Below, piece after piece: positions 22,757 through 34,146 of a stretch of DNA of 64,000 nt. Each line of letters begins with the position of its first letter. Position 1 is the stretch's first letter. The notes beneath the pieces were generated by a model. The model did not search any database, had not been told where the DNA came from, and saw nothing but the letters and a program-made list of their open reading frames with translations. Origin of the DNA: Cladorhizidae sp. MBARI D1340-BT2. Lineage: Eukaryota > Porifera > Demospongiae > Poecilosclerida > Cladorhizidae. A program made the translations under genes and the position numbers. The stretch spans positions 15,977,890 to 16,041,889 of the forward strand of contig JAQNBH010000002.1 of assembly GCA_028752905.1 (NCBI GenBank). The letters are read 5' to 3'.

Positions 22757-25700
22757 ACTGTCAGATTGTTAAAACTGATTAAAAATCAAAGCTGTACTTG
22801 CCTATTTCAAGATTAATCAAGACATTTTTTTAATTCCCAACATATTTCTAGTTTTCTCCAAATCTTCAGCTATATAAGCTGAGAAAACTTGGGCAAATAT
22901 ATTACTAATCCAATGTTCATTATTACACCTCTGTAATGGTCTGGGTATACTTTATCACTAGTGTAAGGCTAGAGTACTTTCAATCTCTTCCCCCAGCTCT
23001 CAAAACTTTCACTATCCTCTTTTCCTATCTGCATGTCTATTAATGCTGGAAATAACACAATCAGAAAATAATATCTTCAAGATTTTCTTGATATAGCCAA
23101 GCCGAGATATCATGCTAAAGTTAAAGTACAAATCTTTTTTAATAATAATATAATTCTTTTTACTTAATTAAGAGAGTGGGTCAAACTATACAGAGTACTT
23201 GAGAATGACAAGGAAGTACATGTGTTATAGTTTTATTTGTAAAACATTAAGATGTAATACACTTGTGTTCATTCTTTTTAGGTGCTAACATCTGATTCAC
23301 GCTAATAGCAAGATACAAAAGACCTATATTGGGGAGGAACATTATTACACTGACATTTCCCCCCCTGACATATAAATTATAGTCAATACCTAAGCATCCA
23401 GAGCATATGGTACTTTTAAAGTAATGATTATATGATATTATAACAAAACATAAATCAATCATTACTCACAGTGGTGTCATAATAACCTGAAAAACATATG
23501 ATGTGTTACTTTAACAGAATATAGTTTGTAATTATAACATAAATGTGTGAACTACATTATATAATATGTGTGTTTGTTACTGTTTTATCATTATTCCTAT
23601 ACATTGACAACTATAACAATTTTTTTTGTTTTTTTGGCACAGACAATAATTTGCAAATAACACACGATTATAACAACGAAGAATAAGCCCTATATTCTTT
23701 CATGTACTATAACAGGCAATAGACATCTATGCATGGCAAGTCAGAATGTTCAGATTGTCCAGTGCTGTAAGTGTACTGTTGGTTTTTGGAAGAAGCTAAT
23801 GTGCCAATAGCTCACTTAATGTACCCTTTTACTAACTTGGTCTACAATGCCTACAATGCCTGTTAGTGTAGTCTCTGCAACCATTGTGTCAACCTTCCAA
23901 AAATGAGCTACTTCAAAACATCTATCGTTGTGAAGAAGAGAAAATCATGTAGAGATTCAAGTAAGGATGCTTCACATACCTTCCCTTACATTTAAAAAAA
24001 ATCTCATTACAGTTTTCACTTACTAATTAAGACATGAACAGCAATTTTTATTCATACTGAATGGGCTAAATTTTACTGTCAAACTTTCATACACCCAGAA
24101 AAATAGCTACACAAATTTGGGCATATCTTATTGAACAACAAACCTTTTTCAAAGATATCAATGGAGTCAGTAAGCCAAGTATGGTAGCACCAGTTAAGAG
24201 ATGTCTTTACTGTTAATAGTAAATACTGAACATACTACACAACAATGAGGTCCCACAGAAAATAGTCAAGCTAAAAAAAAATGTTACAAAATCTAGATTA
24301 ACTCGGACAAAAAAAAGCACAGTAATAAGTAATATGTAGTTAAGTAGGCAATAATACTCGTAATTTTGATCTTCCAGTCATGCAACACCATATCTCATTC
24401 CACTAGCCCTGTGCATGATGTATTGGTATGCACATATGTAATACTCTTGCTTCGCAGTTAAGACAAAATGAGCTATGGCACTGCTGCAGCAAAATAGCTT
24501 GCCAGATGGGTGGGATTTACCAAAGCTGGATTCCCATATGCATAGCATATTACATCTTAGCGAGGAAAGCCAATCACACTTGTTACACTGCATGATGGCC
24601 TTTGGCCTTGGATTATTTGTTTAAATATCAATGGCCAAAGTAAGCATTAGGAAGGGAAACTCAAAAGAGCAAAAAGGAAGGAACAAGTCGGTTCAAAGTA
24701 AGTAATATCTTTAGGAAGATATTATATACCATTTACCCTATATTGAGCTAACCAAGAACGTAGCTCTTCTGATAAAGATGTAAGCTCTATGTAGGAGATC
24801 AAGGTTCTGGAGCCCCCAAGAAAGTACACTACTTGTTGTTAAAAACCAAGATGAAGTTCTTAGGATTAGACCAAAGCTGAATATATCAAGAAAGTAGCAT
24901 ATATAGAGCATGTGTGACTATCAAGGGAAAGTAAAGTGCTCAGCAAGAATGTAAAATGAAATCTTGCATGAAGACTTTAAGCTAAAAGTTGATTTACTCC
25001 GAAGACAGGGAATGTTGTAAGCCAGGACAAATTTTGAAAGCTGTGATGACAAAGGACCACGATAGTATATAGCTCATTTGATTAACTGTAGATAAGTAAT
25101 CAAAGGGTGAGGCAATTTCTACTACTCTTTTCTAATAGGGGCTACGGTAAAACAAATCGGCTCTTTGTGGAGGTTTTGCAATATTTACATCCACCATTAC
25201 ATCATCCACCATTACATCCTTATGCTTCAAAGTTTATATATTATAGAGACTAATGAAACTGTTAACTCTTAATTAGCTATCGTGCATGGTAAAGCAAGAT
25301 GCTAATTGTGTTAGTCCCACCACTTAGCATGCACATTTTGTTATAAATACACTGATTTTGTGTCTGCATATGAGATATTTTGTCTCTTGACCAAAATTTG
25401 AAGCATAAATGTTGTCTTGTTGAGTTTCTCTGCTACTACATAGGCGAGACTTAACAGAAGATGAGTGACCAGAATAAAAGAAAATCAAGATGCCTCTAAA
25501 TAGTGTGTGAAGGGAAAGTCTGCAAATGGTGAACATGCATGGGAATGGATATTCTATCTTGTTGGAGGAATCCACCATCCAAGACCAGGCCAGGAGGCTG
25601 AATAAACTGCTAATAAAGCATGTAATGTGAGCGGTTCAGTGGAGGTTTTGGAACGACCAACCTTGCTGCTGGTTGGTTAATTTCAGAGCCTAAACTTGAA

Positions 25701-25885
25701 GTCCAACAACCATCATGTTTTTTTTAGTGTCATTATATATTTATTCATAGTTGGTTGGTCATGTGATAATGTATTAATTGTGTAATAATTTATTCTTTTA
25801 GTTGTTATTATTATTCATTTTACTATTATACATGTTTTCATATAAACAAAAATAAAATCCATTTATTTCATTAATCTAGAGCTAG
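22757..25885. other. 3' flank of beta; no gene recognised
   Basis: Non-coding as far as I can see. It is matched along its length by 36.04-37.95 and 39.57-40.25 kb in unit 2, where open frames are not conserved. The last shared block (about 25135-25250, ggctacggtaaaa...) looks like a remnant of something else, but I cannot identify it. The unit 1 / unit 2 similarity fades at about 25.26 kb, and 25.27-25.88 kb is unique. Confidence 0.45.
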
Positions 25886-26023
25886 GATAGCCTATTCAAA
25901 AGAGTGGGTTATGCGCCTATGTAACCTACTTATTTGCGGTTACATCCCGAGGCTTCGCCTCGGGGTAACCGCAAATAAGTAGGTTACACTGGTGCATAAC
26001 CCGCGAGTGGAGTATAGGCTATC
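25886..26023. repeat. Long imperfect palindrome at the duplication junction
   Basis: Two arms of about 58 bp face each other across cccgaggc-ttc-gcctcggg, centred at 25955. The inner parts match perfectly over tgtaacctacttatttgcggttac; the outer parts (gatagcctat / ataggctatc) match with several differences. A partial copy of an arm (ggttatgcgcctatgtaacctat) follows at about 26073-26095. A small fold-back element is plausible; no clear target duplication was found. Confidence 0.85.
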
Positions 26024-26194
26024 TTACTTATACTACATTGCGCATGCGCTATACTACATGCGGTTAAAAGTGTAGGTTATGCGCCTATGTAACCTATAGT
26101 TATTAACCAATCAAATTACCCACAGGTCATGTGATATATATAGTATAAATATAATATATTTTCTTTCTTGGTTTTAATGATATTTTTTATTTCT

Positions 26195-26213
26195 CCCCCC
26201 CCCCCCCCCCCCC
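26195..26213. repeat. Poly-C tract
   Basis: Nineteen consecutive C, followed by cacccc/acacacc words. Length is likely unreliable. Confidence 0.9.
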
Positions 26214-27910
26214 ACCCCACACACCCCACTTGCCACATCCTGTCACATGCATCATACCTGCACCAAATGTGGTTCTAATGATGTGCTAGACAAATAGCCA
26301 TAATTATATGAATGGCATATAAGTTTTAACATCTCATTATTCCTGATGAAGGCAGTATCTAGCAAAACATCGTGGAGAAAATTTAGTTTGTAGTTGAGAA
26401 AGTAATATGCTATATCTCATTCATCATTCAAAATATGAATCGGTCAACCGCAATATATAGGGCCTATATAAATTGGAAATGGTCATCGTAGTAACTCCCA
26501 GCACCAGTGCAGCAGAATCAAAGATAGACTGGAAGGTATCAGCAGAAGATGATAGTCTCTTAAAGGTTAGAGATATGGTTGCTTGAGTCAGGATGAAGGG
26601 TAGAACTCATGGATATCACTTGAGATAATATCCATATTGCGTACTTGTAACTTTGTCTGTGATAGCTTAGAGCTAGGTCCTCATATGTAGTCTTTTAACT
26701 CCATGAAAGTTAAACTTTTGTCATTTATGATCCCATTATGTAAACCCTAGCAGAGTGACTAGATTTTGGTTTTCTGAGCAAGCCCAACATCAGTCAGGAA
26801 TTGCTTCCCTCTTCTGTATGTTATTACATGCATGTGCTTATGCTTTCGAACAATTTCACCTCCACCATTGCTGTACCATTACATATAGCTGTCATTAATC
26901 ACACATCTCTACCTGTATGCACGCACCATCAACTCCCACTAATATTACATCCTCAATGCATGGCCTCTTTCCCCAGATGATCTTGCTAATGCACTAGAGA
27001 CTATAATATATCTATATATACACTTTGCTTTAGAAATGGAACAGTTCAGATTTTAATTATAATTTAACTTGCATCAAATGTGCGACAGATAGTCCTGATA
27101 AGTTCCATCATTACTTCAGATATCATCTCCTTTATTAGTAGAAAAAATAGTACCAAGAAAAGTATACTCATCAGTGCTCACATTTGTATGTATTTCTTAC
27201 ATACATAAATCACAGTCTGTCATTATACCTCTCCAATTATCACTCACTGTCCTTTTCACCTTAATCAAGTAATCTTCATCCATTCACACTCTGAGATCTT
27301 TAGGTGCTTCCAAAACTCCTTGTTGTGCCTTTTCTCTGCATTACTAGGGTGAAGTTCACATAACCTACTGAGGGAACATTGTATAGTGTGAGGTACAACA
27401 TTGTGCTGGTGCAAAAGTTGTCAGTGTACAATGAGTGTCGCACAAACCTCTGAGAAGATATTGGCAGGGTTGGGGAGCATCTACCAGCTGTCTGTAGCCT
27501 CTTGGTGGGTCATACACACTGCCACTATGAAGATAGAGTTTACAAAGTATTGACAATGCTGTAACTGTGTAAATAAACGTAACTGTTCTTGCTCCAGGTC
27601 TATCTGTTCCCTGCTAACTACTCCCTGCTAAGTCAGTTTGACTTGGAACCTGCTAGGGAGCTGGTGGTCCTTCATGAATTGATTTGTATGTTGAATGGGG
27701 ATCTGAGGATTGACATTGTATTCCTATACTAGGAGGAGCCACATCTTATTTTGTGTTTATGCGCCTGTCTTTCTTACTATTATTTCTTTTCTGTCTCATT
27801 CTGTTCTGCCATGACTGAGCCTGCAATGTTCTGTGAAACTTGCTTGACAGTGCCTCTATCCACGAGTATAAGTGTCTTAATTCCAGGATTATGTGGAAAA
27901 TCTATTCATC

Positions 27911-27962
27911 CGTAATTATTCATCGTAATTATTCATCGTAATTATTCATCGTAATTATTCAT
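27911..27962. repeat. 13-bp tandem repeat, four units
   Basis: Unit cgtaattattcat repeated four times without change, upstream of alpha-prime. It is absent from the matching place in unit 1 (about 10.2 kb), so it expanded after or was lost since the duplication. Confidence 0.9.
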
Positions 27963-28105
27963 AGGTGAAGAGAGGAGAGAATAGAAGGCGGAGTTTAAAT
28001 TGCCGCAACTCGTGTGTATTCGGAAACGTTATAGCTCGGCCGATACACGATTTTAGTCTTCTCATTCTCCTTTAGCCAACGTTCTCTTATCCTAAACAGC
28101 TTGAA

Positions 28106-28237
28106 ATGGGAAAACAACTAACCAAGACCATTTTTAAAGACTGCCGCAGGATCAGGTCGTGCAGAGGGAGGAGAGACCGCTGGGTGCAACACTGTCAGGA
28201 ACTGGTGATAATTATATATACTCGATTAATGCTCTAG
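28106..28237 (+). other. Small conserved upstream ATG frame (43 codons)
   Basis: Counterpart of 10411-10512. It starts MGKQLTKTIFKDCRR and then differs from the unit 1 copy because of indels. It lies about 190 bp before the alpha-prime start. Function unknown; possibly a leader or chance. Confidence 0.25.
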
Positions 28238-28426
28238 CTTCTTCGCTCACCACGCTATGCCTATTATTTTAACAGAGTTAAATAGCTTGCGTTCGGCATT
28301 ATAATAATTATTATACACCCTGCGTGCGTGGTGATAGTATTCTTTGAGAGATGCTAAGCGCCAAACTGATTGGTCACAGATACGTTTAAAATTTTAAAAT
28401 ATTCAGCTTGTTGAGAACGACAAATA

Positions 28427-29547
28427 ATGTCTCTGTGGTGGTGTTTATTAATTGATTTGCTGCTTTGTTTTCTGACATGTTCTCTTGCAGATAGCTGTCA
28501 ATGTGAGAATGATTGTAAGGAATCCTGCTTCAGTGGACTGCAACCATGTCAAACAATTTGTAAGCTGCAGTTGTTTAGGTAGTCTAAGGTTTAGTGTAGA
28601 AAAATAATATTGTACATTGTGTACTGAATTGAAGAATTGTTCTCGGTGGAATGAAATAATTCAGTCAGTCAGTCAAAAAGCAAATGATAATAATTATTGT
28701 TAACCTATATAATTGCAGATCGAATAGCCCAGGCCAGTCCACCCTTGACAACCAGTATCTCATTTGATTGTGGGCCTGATAATCACAATGTGGGTTATAA
28801 TTGGATGTATGGCACTACTTTTTTAAATCTAAATCCTATCACAAGTGAATCAAACATGGATATTTATTCGAATTTAATCAATGGTGAACGCATTCTTTCA
28901 CTAAGAAATCTTACAAGTGCAAGTGAAGGTGTATATCGGTGTCATATTCCTTCTTCATCTACAAACCTGAATCCAGCACTGTATGTTGTTCTTCTTATTG
29001 AAGGTACAAATTATTAGTTTGATTGTCTGTACTATAATATTTGATTGTTTGTATACACCGATGAAAACATCTATGCACAGTAGCTGAGATAACTGTGTTA
29101 TATACCTCTATGCTTATTTCTCTTCAGGTCATGCATTCTTCAAATCTTGTCCTGAGAGCAGGAATGGTAAAAACTGTGCCACCATCAAACTCCTGCAATC
29201 AGAAATTGGTGGCAGCGTCGTGTTTGACACTGCTTTAGGATACACGAATAGTGGATCATGTGGTATTAAACAGCGAGTTTCTGAATTGGAACTGTGGAAA
29301 GTAATTGATGGACAAGTTTCAAAATTGTATCGGTGCTTAGTTGTGTCCACTCCTTATTGTCCTAATTCCTGGAGAATTAGTATTTCATACCAAAGCAATG
29401 ATAAACTTGACTTCCACCTTAATCTGAATAATGTGAGATCTTCTGATGCTGCAAAATATGAAGTGCGTATTAAATTGATGGATTATCGCTATTCAAGTAC
29501 TCGTTTTGTCACCATCACTAGGATGTTTCAGCTCTTGGTGAAAGTTG
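28427..29547 (+). CDS. Secreted Ig-like protein, alpha-prime copy (3' end not found)
   Basis: Exons: 28427-28559 (signal peptide MSLWWCLLIDLLLCFL plus mini-domain DSCQCENDCKESC), 28719-29003 (Ig-like 1: ISFDCG, YNWMYG, SEGVYRC) and 29128-29547 (Ig-like 2: GHAFFKSCP, GSCGIK, SDAAKYEV). Introns are short (about 125-160 bp), GT-AG and phase 1. Exon lengths are 133, 285 and 420 nt and all are open. The acceptor before exon 2 (ttgcag) is intact, unlike in the alpha copy. Ig-like 2 lacks the usual F-strand cysteine. After the donor at 29547 I found no convincing further exon. Without splicing the frame stops two codons later (Gly-Arg-stop), which would also give a secreted two-Ig protein. Function not known; extracellular recognition or adhesion is inference. 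Confidence 0.78.
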
Positions 29548-30889
29548 GTAGGTAGACAATTTCAATTGACTTGATCCTTTGTTCTTGGCAAGTAAGCATT
29601 CACTTTGCCTAACATAAAGAATCAAAGAACTACTTTCTCCTAGTTAGATCTAGGCAAAACCACCTGCATTTAGTAATATCTAATTTTGCTGGTCAAAACC
29701 AAAGTTATTGCAAATATCCACAACCACAGAATAAGTACAGGTTCTTGCTTATCTTAGTTATGAGGGTCCATGTTTGCTTTGAAACAATTGATTAAATGGC
29801 TCAGCAATATACATAGATTACAATTATCTCTCTCATGGAATGCCAATATCTGATCAGCTTATTAGTTAGTCTATTCAGTTTCAGCTCTCTCCTGCCAGAT
29901 GCTCAAATTGTACTCTTTGGCTCTGCCGGTCTTTCTTAGCTTACCTCTTCTCTCTCCTCTCTCTCTTCCTCAGCTTGTCTCTTTTCTTTTGATACTGGGT
30001 CTATAATTTTAATACATGCAATTTACTACAGCATCTTCTTCAGCAACATAATTTGTTTGCCAGCATCTCTAACTTAGTTATGTAGGTGCATTAGGAATTT
30101 TTTCAACATGACGTAATTATGACAAGTTTGCGATATGTCATGAATACTGTCAATATTATGACTGATGTACTATTTATCCCTAGTGATGTCACTATCAACG
30201 ATAATTTTTTTGCCAAAATTTAAATTACAACTCTATGTCATAATTATAAATTGGCATTTTTACCACTGTAACATCAACTTAAAATGCATTACCTCTTTCA
30301 CGGCTGGACATAAGAACGCTGTTTATCTATTTTTGTATATCTAATTATAGTGACAGCATTAATTTTAACTGGTAGCTATAGTTAACTGATCAAACTGTAT
30401 CTAAATTTAGAGAATGCATGCATGTGTAGAAAACTAGTAAGATATGCAATGGAAGAGAAGAAGACTTGGTACAAGTGAGAACATGCTGCTATTGTTGAAG
30501 TTACCAAACTGTTGAGTCACAAAGATTACTTGGACATGGAAGATGGGCTAATTGTTTACAAAATACAGTATGAAAAACTGTATATTTTAAAGAGCTATCT
30601 TATTAACTCTATAATAATACTGTATTCGTAAATTAATAATCCCACAAATTCTGGAGCCAATCAGTATGTGTAAAGGTGTGTAGTTTTCTGAGATTGAGCA
30701 TGGAACTACTGGTGAGAATCGAGTGGAACTTTCTGTTAGTTTAATGATTGAAGCTAATGGTGATCAAACAGCAGCTGCAAGTAACCATTCTTTATAAGTC
30801 CAAGGAGGAACCAAGCAGAAAAAATTGTCATCGCCAACAGTACTATTGATGTTTTAATCAAGTATATAACTACTTTGCCGGTCTATGTA
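29548..30889. other. 3' flank of alpha-prime
   Basis: Matches 11.86-12.69 and 16.51-16.94 kb plus the start of the beta flank in unit 1. No open exon is shared between the two copies. This stretch supplies the empty sites that date the pogo-like and piggyBac insertions in unit 1. Confidence 0.5.
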
Positions 30890-30939
30890 TGTCACAGGGC
30901 AATCCTGAGATTACAAACCCAAGAATTGATCACTGGTTT

Positions 30940-33388
30940 TAGCATTGATTCACAGACCAGGACATCTTGGAAGAGATTGGATGACTCAACAAGTCCTTGA
31001 CGATTTTTTCTGGCCCTGGATCCATACAGAAGTTAGGCAATTATGCCGAGCTTGTGCTGAATGCTAGCAAGTGGGAGGTTCAGCCACACCCGTATCCTTA
31101 CGACTAATGGTAATCATTAATATGCCTTTCTCGAGAATTGCTATGGAACTCACAGGACCATTACTGACCACAGCCGATGGGAACCATTTCATTCTGGTCT
31201 GGATTACTCTACAAGGTGACCAGAAGCATTTTCCCTGAGATCAACGGAAAGCACAGTGATAGCAGACTGCTTAGTCAAGATGTTTAACTGGACAGGAGCA
31301 CCGGATGAAATATTAACAGATTGTGGAAAGAATTTCGTGAAGGAGTTATATGCATTTTTGGGAGTGAAATCCATCACAACTACATCCTATCTCCCTGCCA
31401 CCGATGGCATAGTGGAATGCTTCAATGCGACATTGAAAGCCATGATAAGGAAAGTCCTAAAAAAGAGGAAAGGTCGTTGGGATCAAAGCTTGCCTCACTT
31501 GTTAGGGGAATACAGGAGAACGCCCAATCAAACCACCGCATTTACTCCTTCCAAACTTTTATTCAGACAACAGATTCAAGGGCCACTTCAAGCATTAATG
31601 ATGAGGTGAATATCCAAGGAAATAACGCAACAGATGTTGTCACATACATGACAACAATCCAGAAGAAACTGGAGGACATCCGAGATCTCTCCCAGGAAAG
31701 AGAGGAGAAAAAGAAGGTCAAGTATAAGGAACTGTACGACCGAAAGGCAAAAGAAAGGGAGTATGTGGTGGGTGAGTTAGTAATTTACAGAGGCCTGGAA
31801 TGGGATCAAATATGGATCCCAAGTGGGAAGGACCATATACAGTAGAAGACAAGATTGACAGCACTAAAAGTCAATGCATAAACACCCTCAGAGAGAGAAG
31901 GACAAGAAGACACATTAATTGAATATGTTTCACCGACAGCAAGTTGCTTGATGGTGGAGATAGACGATGATTTGGACCAGGAAAGGGAGAAAAATGGGCA
32001 GATGCCAAGCCTACCATAAACAAAGACCTCAGAGCAAAAGGGGGTGGTGGTAGAGTTATTGAGGAGACATGAGTAGCTCACAAAGGACGAACCAGGACTG
32101 ACGAAGGGGAGTCCACTGGTGATCCATAGAACCACACACCATCCCATTCATCGACCACCATATCGGTTGGATGCCAGAAATCTCCAAGAAATGAACCAGG
32201 CAGTAACAGAACTGCTAGAGCTGTAGATCGCTGGCCCATCGCAAAGACCTTGGGCATCACCAGCTATTTTGGTTGTGAAAAACGATGGCACCATGGGATT
32301 ATAGGAGGTTAAATTAAGTTGCAGTCTCTGATCTATTCCCGCTACCACTCATTAACAATCTACTGGACAAGTTAGGAGCAGCCGAGTACATATCAACTAT
32401 TCATCTGTCGAAAGGATATCACCAGGAACTAGTCGACAATGACTCTGACAGCTTTTATCACATCAGGGAATACTTGCGTATGCCCTTTGGGCTGAAGAAT
32501 GCCCCATCGAATTTGCAGAGACACATGAATTATACAATGGCAGACCTTGCTTCATTTACATCAGCATATATCGATGATATAGTAGTTTTTAGCAAATTGT
32601 TTGGAGAGCACGTCGACCATTTGGAGCAAGTACTTCAAGGGCATGAGAAGAAGGGCCTTCATCTCAAACCATCCAAGTGCAATTTGGTAATGAAACATTG
32701 CAACTATATCAGACACAGAGTAGGCAAGGGAAGGGTGCGCCCACTTCAGGCAAAAGTAGAGACGGTGCCACAGTACCTATGTCTGAAGAGGAAGAAAGAG
32801 ATGAGATCATTCTTAAGACTCACAAACTATTACAGATGTTTCATTCCTGCTTATGGGAGCATAGCTGTACCTCTAACTGAGGCGACCTGAAAGATAGCAC
32901 CTGAACCGTGGTTTGGACAAAGGCGAGAGCTGATGAATTTCAATGTCTCAACGGAGCATTAGTACTGATTAGTCCGAATGAAAACAAGCCCTTCTCACTA
33001 CATACCGTTCAGGAGTAAGCCTGGGAGCAGTACTCAGCCAGGAGGAAACTGAAGGGATAAACAGCATATTATTCGCAGAAATTCCGACCGGTGGAGACAT
33101 GATACTCCGTAACCAAACAGAAATGCCTAGCTTGGTTGCATCAATTAAAGATTTTAGAGTACACCTATCAGGAGCATGTTTCAAGGTGATCACTGATCAT
33201 CAGAGCCTGGCATACCTAGCTAGAATGCGGGATGAACCAGACTTACTCGATGGCCTATCACGTTTCAATAATTTCTCTTCACCATTGAACATTGACCAGG
33301 AGTGTGGCACCAAAATGCCGATGGCTTATCGAGAGCCTGGCCAAGCAGAAGGGACAACACTCAACCGAAAAGGACAAGAAGGGTGGGG
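30940..33388 (+). pseudogene. Decayed INT-RT-RNaseH polyprotein
   Basis: In order: an H2C2-like zinc-binding segment near 30955-31070 (HRPGHL... CRACAEC across frames); the integrase core with EILTDCGKNF near 31310 and GIVECFNATLK near 31410; and an integrase C-terminal part near 31700-31790. Then come the reverse transcriptase fingers near 32130-32290 (PPYRLDARN, VVKNDGTMGL), MPFGLKNAPSNLQRHMN near 32478-32530 and the catalytic YIDD near 32565. RNase H-like sequence ends at ITDHQSLAYL near 33190-33220. The first catalytic Asp of integrase appears replaced (AMELTGP). Multiple stops and frameshifts; gag and protease are missing. Not functional. Confidence 0.75.
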
Positions 33389-33833
33389 TGTCGCAGGGCG
33401 ACCCTGAGATTACAAACCCAATTTCAGACAGCCACTTTAAGTGAATGAATAACTTACTAATGTGTGAAGCATATTGTATAGAACTGTGAAACCATAATTA
33501 ACACTAAGCTAGCATATGTTGTATGCATCTCATTGGTCACTCTAATGTGTGAGAATATTACCTTGTATGGGCATGTCTGGAGTGACTGGCTGTAGCCTCG
33601 TTAAAGGAGCAGTTTTACAGTCCTTAGATCTGATAGCCATTACACTGAGTGTGTAGACGTGTGCATGTCTGTTCAATAAAGGTCAATTCTTTTGAGAGAT
33701 TTTCTTGCCTTAGCTTGAGTAATATAGCTAGGGTAGGTTGGTGACACATCAGAGGTCACCTGGTGGCAGCATACCAAACAAATCAGCTGACAGGAGTGTA
33801 ATCTTGGGTAGTATAGATTTCCATCCTGTCACA
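33389..33833 (+). repeat. 3' LTR
   Basis: Starts TGTCGCAGGG and ends CTGTCACA, i.e. TG...CA, immediately after a purine-rich tract aagaagggtgggg. It contains a polyadenylation word AATAAA at 33675-33680. The first 32 bp match the 5' remnant at 30890-30921 with three differences. Confidence 0.85.
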
Positions 33834-34146
33834 ATGTAGATGTTGTGATTGAAAGTCATATGAGATGGGGCTAAATCCAGTGCGATCCCGCAACCCCCCC
33901 GCCCCTCCCTCACCCCCTCATATTGTAATGGTTAAGATTCCACTATGCTATTTATTTATGGAAATTAGTTTCTCAACTGAGTAAAATTCCTGAATGATTT
34001 GTCCAAGGCTGACCATAGCCATGATTCGTATTTATTGGAGTTGGCTACTTATTCCAGTTTTAGCGTGTAGTAGATTCTGGAATTTGATTGTGTTTGTATG
34101 TGATGTTTTTCTGTTTGCAATTTCATTTTTGCTTACTGACATGCAG

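Larger units (their letters stand above)
8560..25260. repeat. Segmental duplication, unit 1 (alpha + beta)
   Basis: From about 8.56 kb the sequence matches the region starting about 26.35 kb, in the same order and orientation, through two Ig-like genes to about 25.26 kb. Shared landmarks include gaaaatttaa followed by gttgagaaagt, the conserved block before the alpha gene, both Ig exon sets, the 3' flanks and a final piece around ggctacggtaaaa. The match is interrupted by elements at 12693-16506 and about 16941-20394, which unit 2 lacks. The limits are approximate because they were found by eye. Confidence 0.8.
30890..33833 (+). mobile_element. LTR retrotransposon remnant with INT before RT
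   Basis: It is bounded by a perfect 5-bp target duplication, ATGTA (30885-30889 and 33834-33838). Unit 1 carries the uninterrupted site near 20625. The element begins with only the first 32 bp of the LTR (30890-30921), then jumps into the integrase region. It ends with a full 445-bp LTR (33389-33833). Ty3/Gypsy-like protein domains lie in the order integrase, reverse transcriptase, RNase H, followed by a purine tract (about 33374-33388) and the LTR. That order resembles the Gmr1-type branch of Ty3/Gypsy elements. Confidence 0.85.

Noticed and set aside
29636..29800. Possible fourth exon of alpha-prime after ctcctag, open for about 50 codons
   Set aside because: The matching place in the alpha copy is out of frame because of indels, and the translation shows no family motif.
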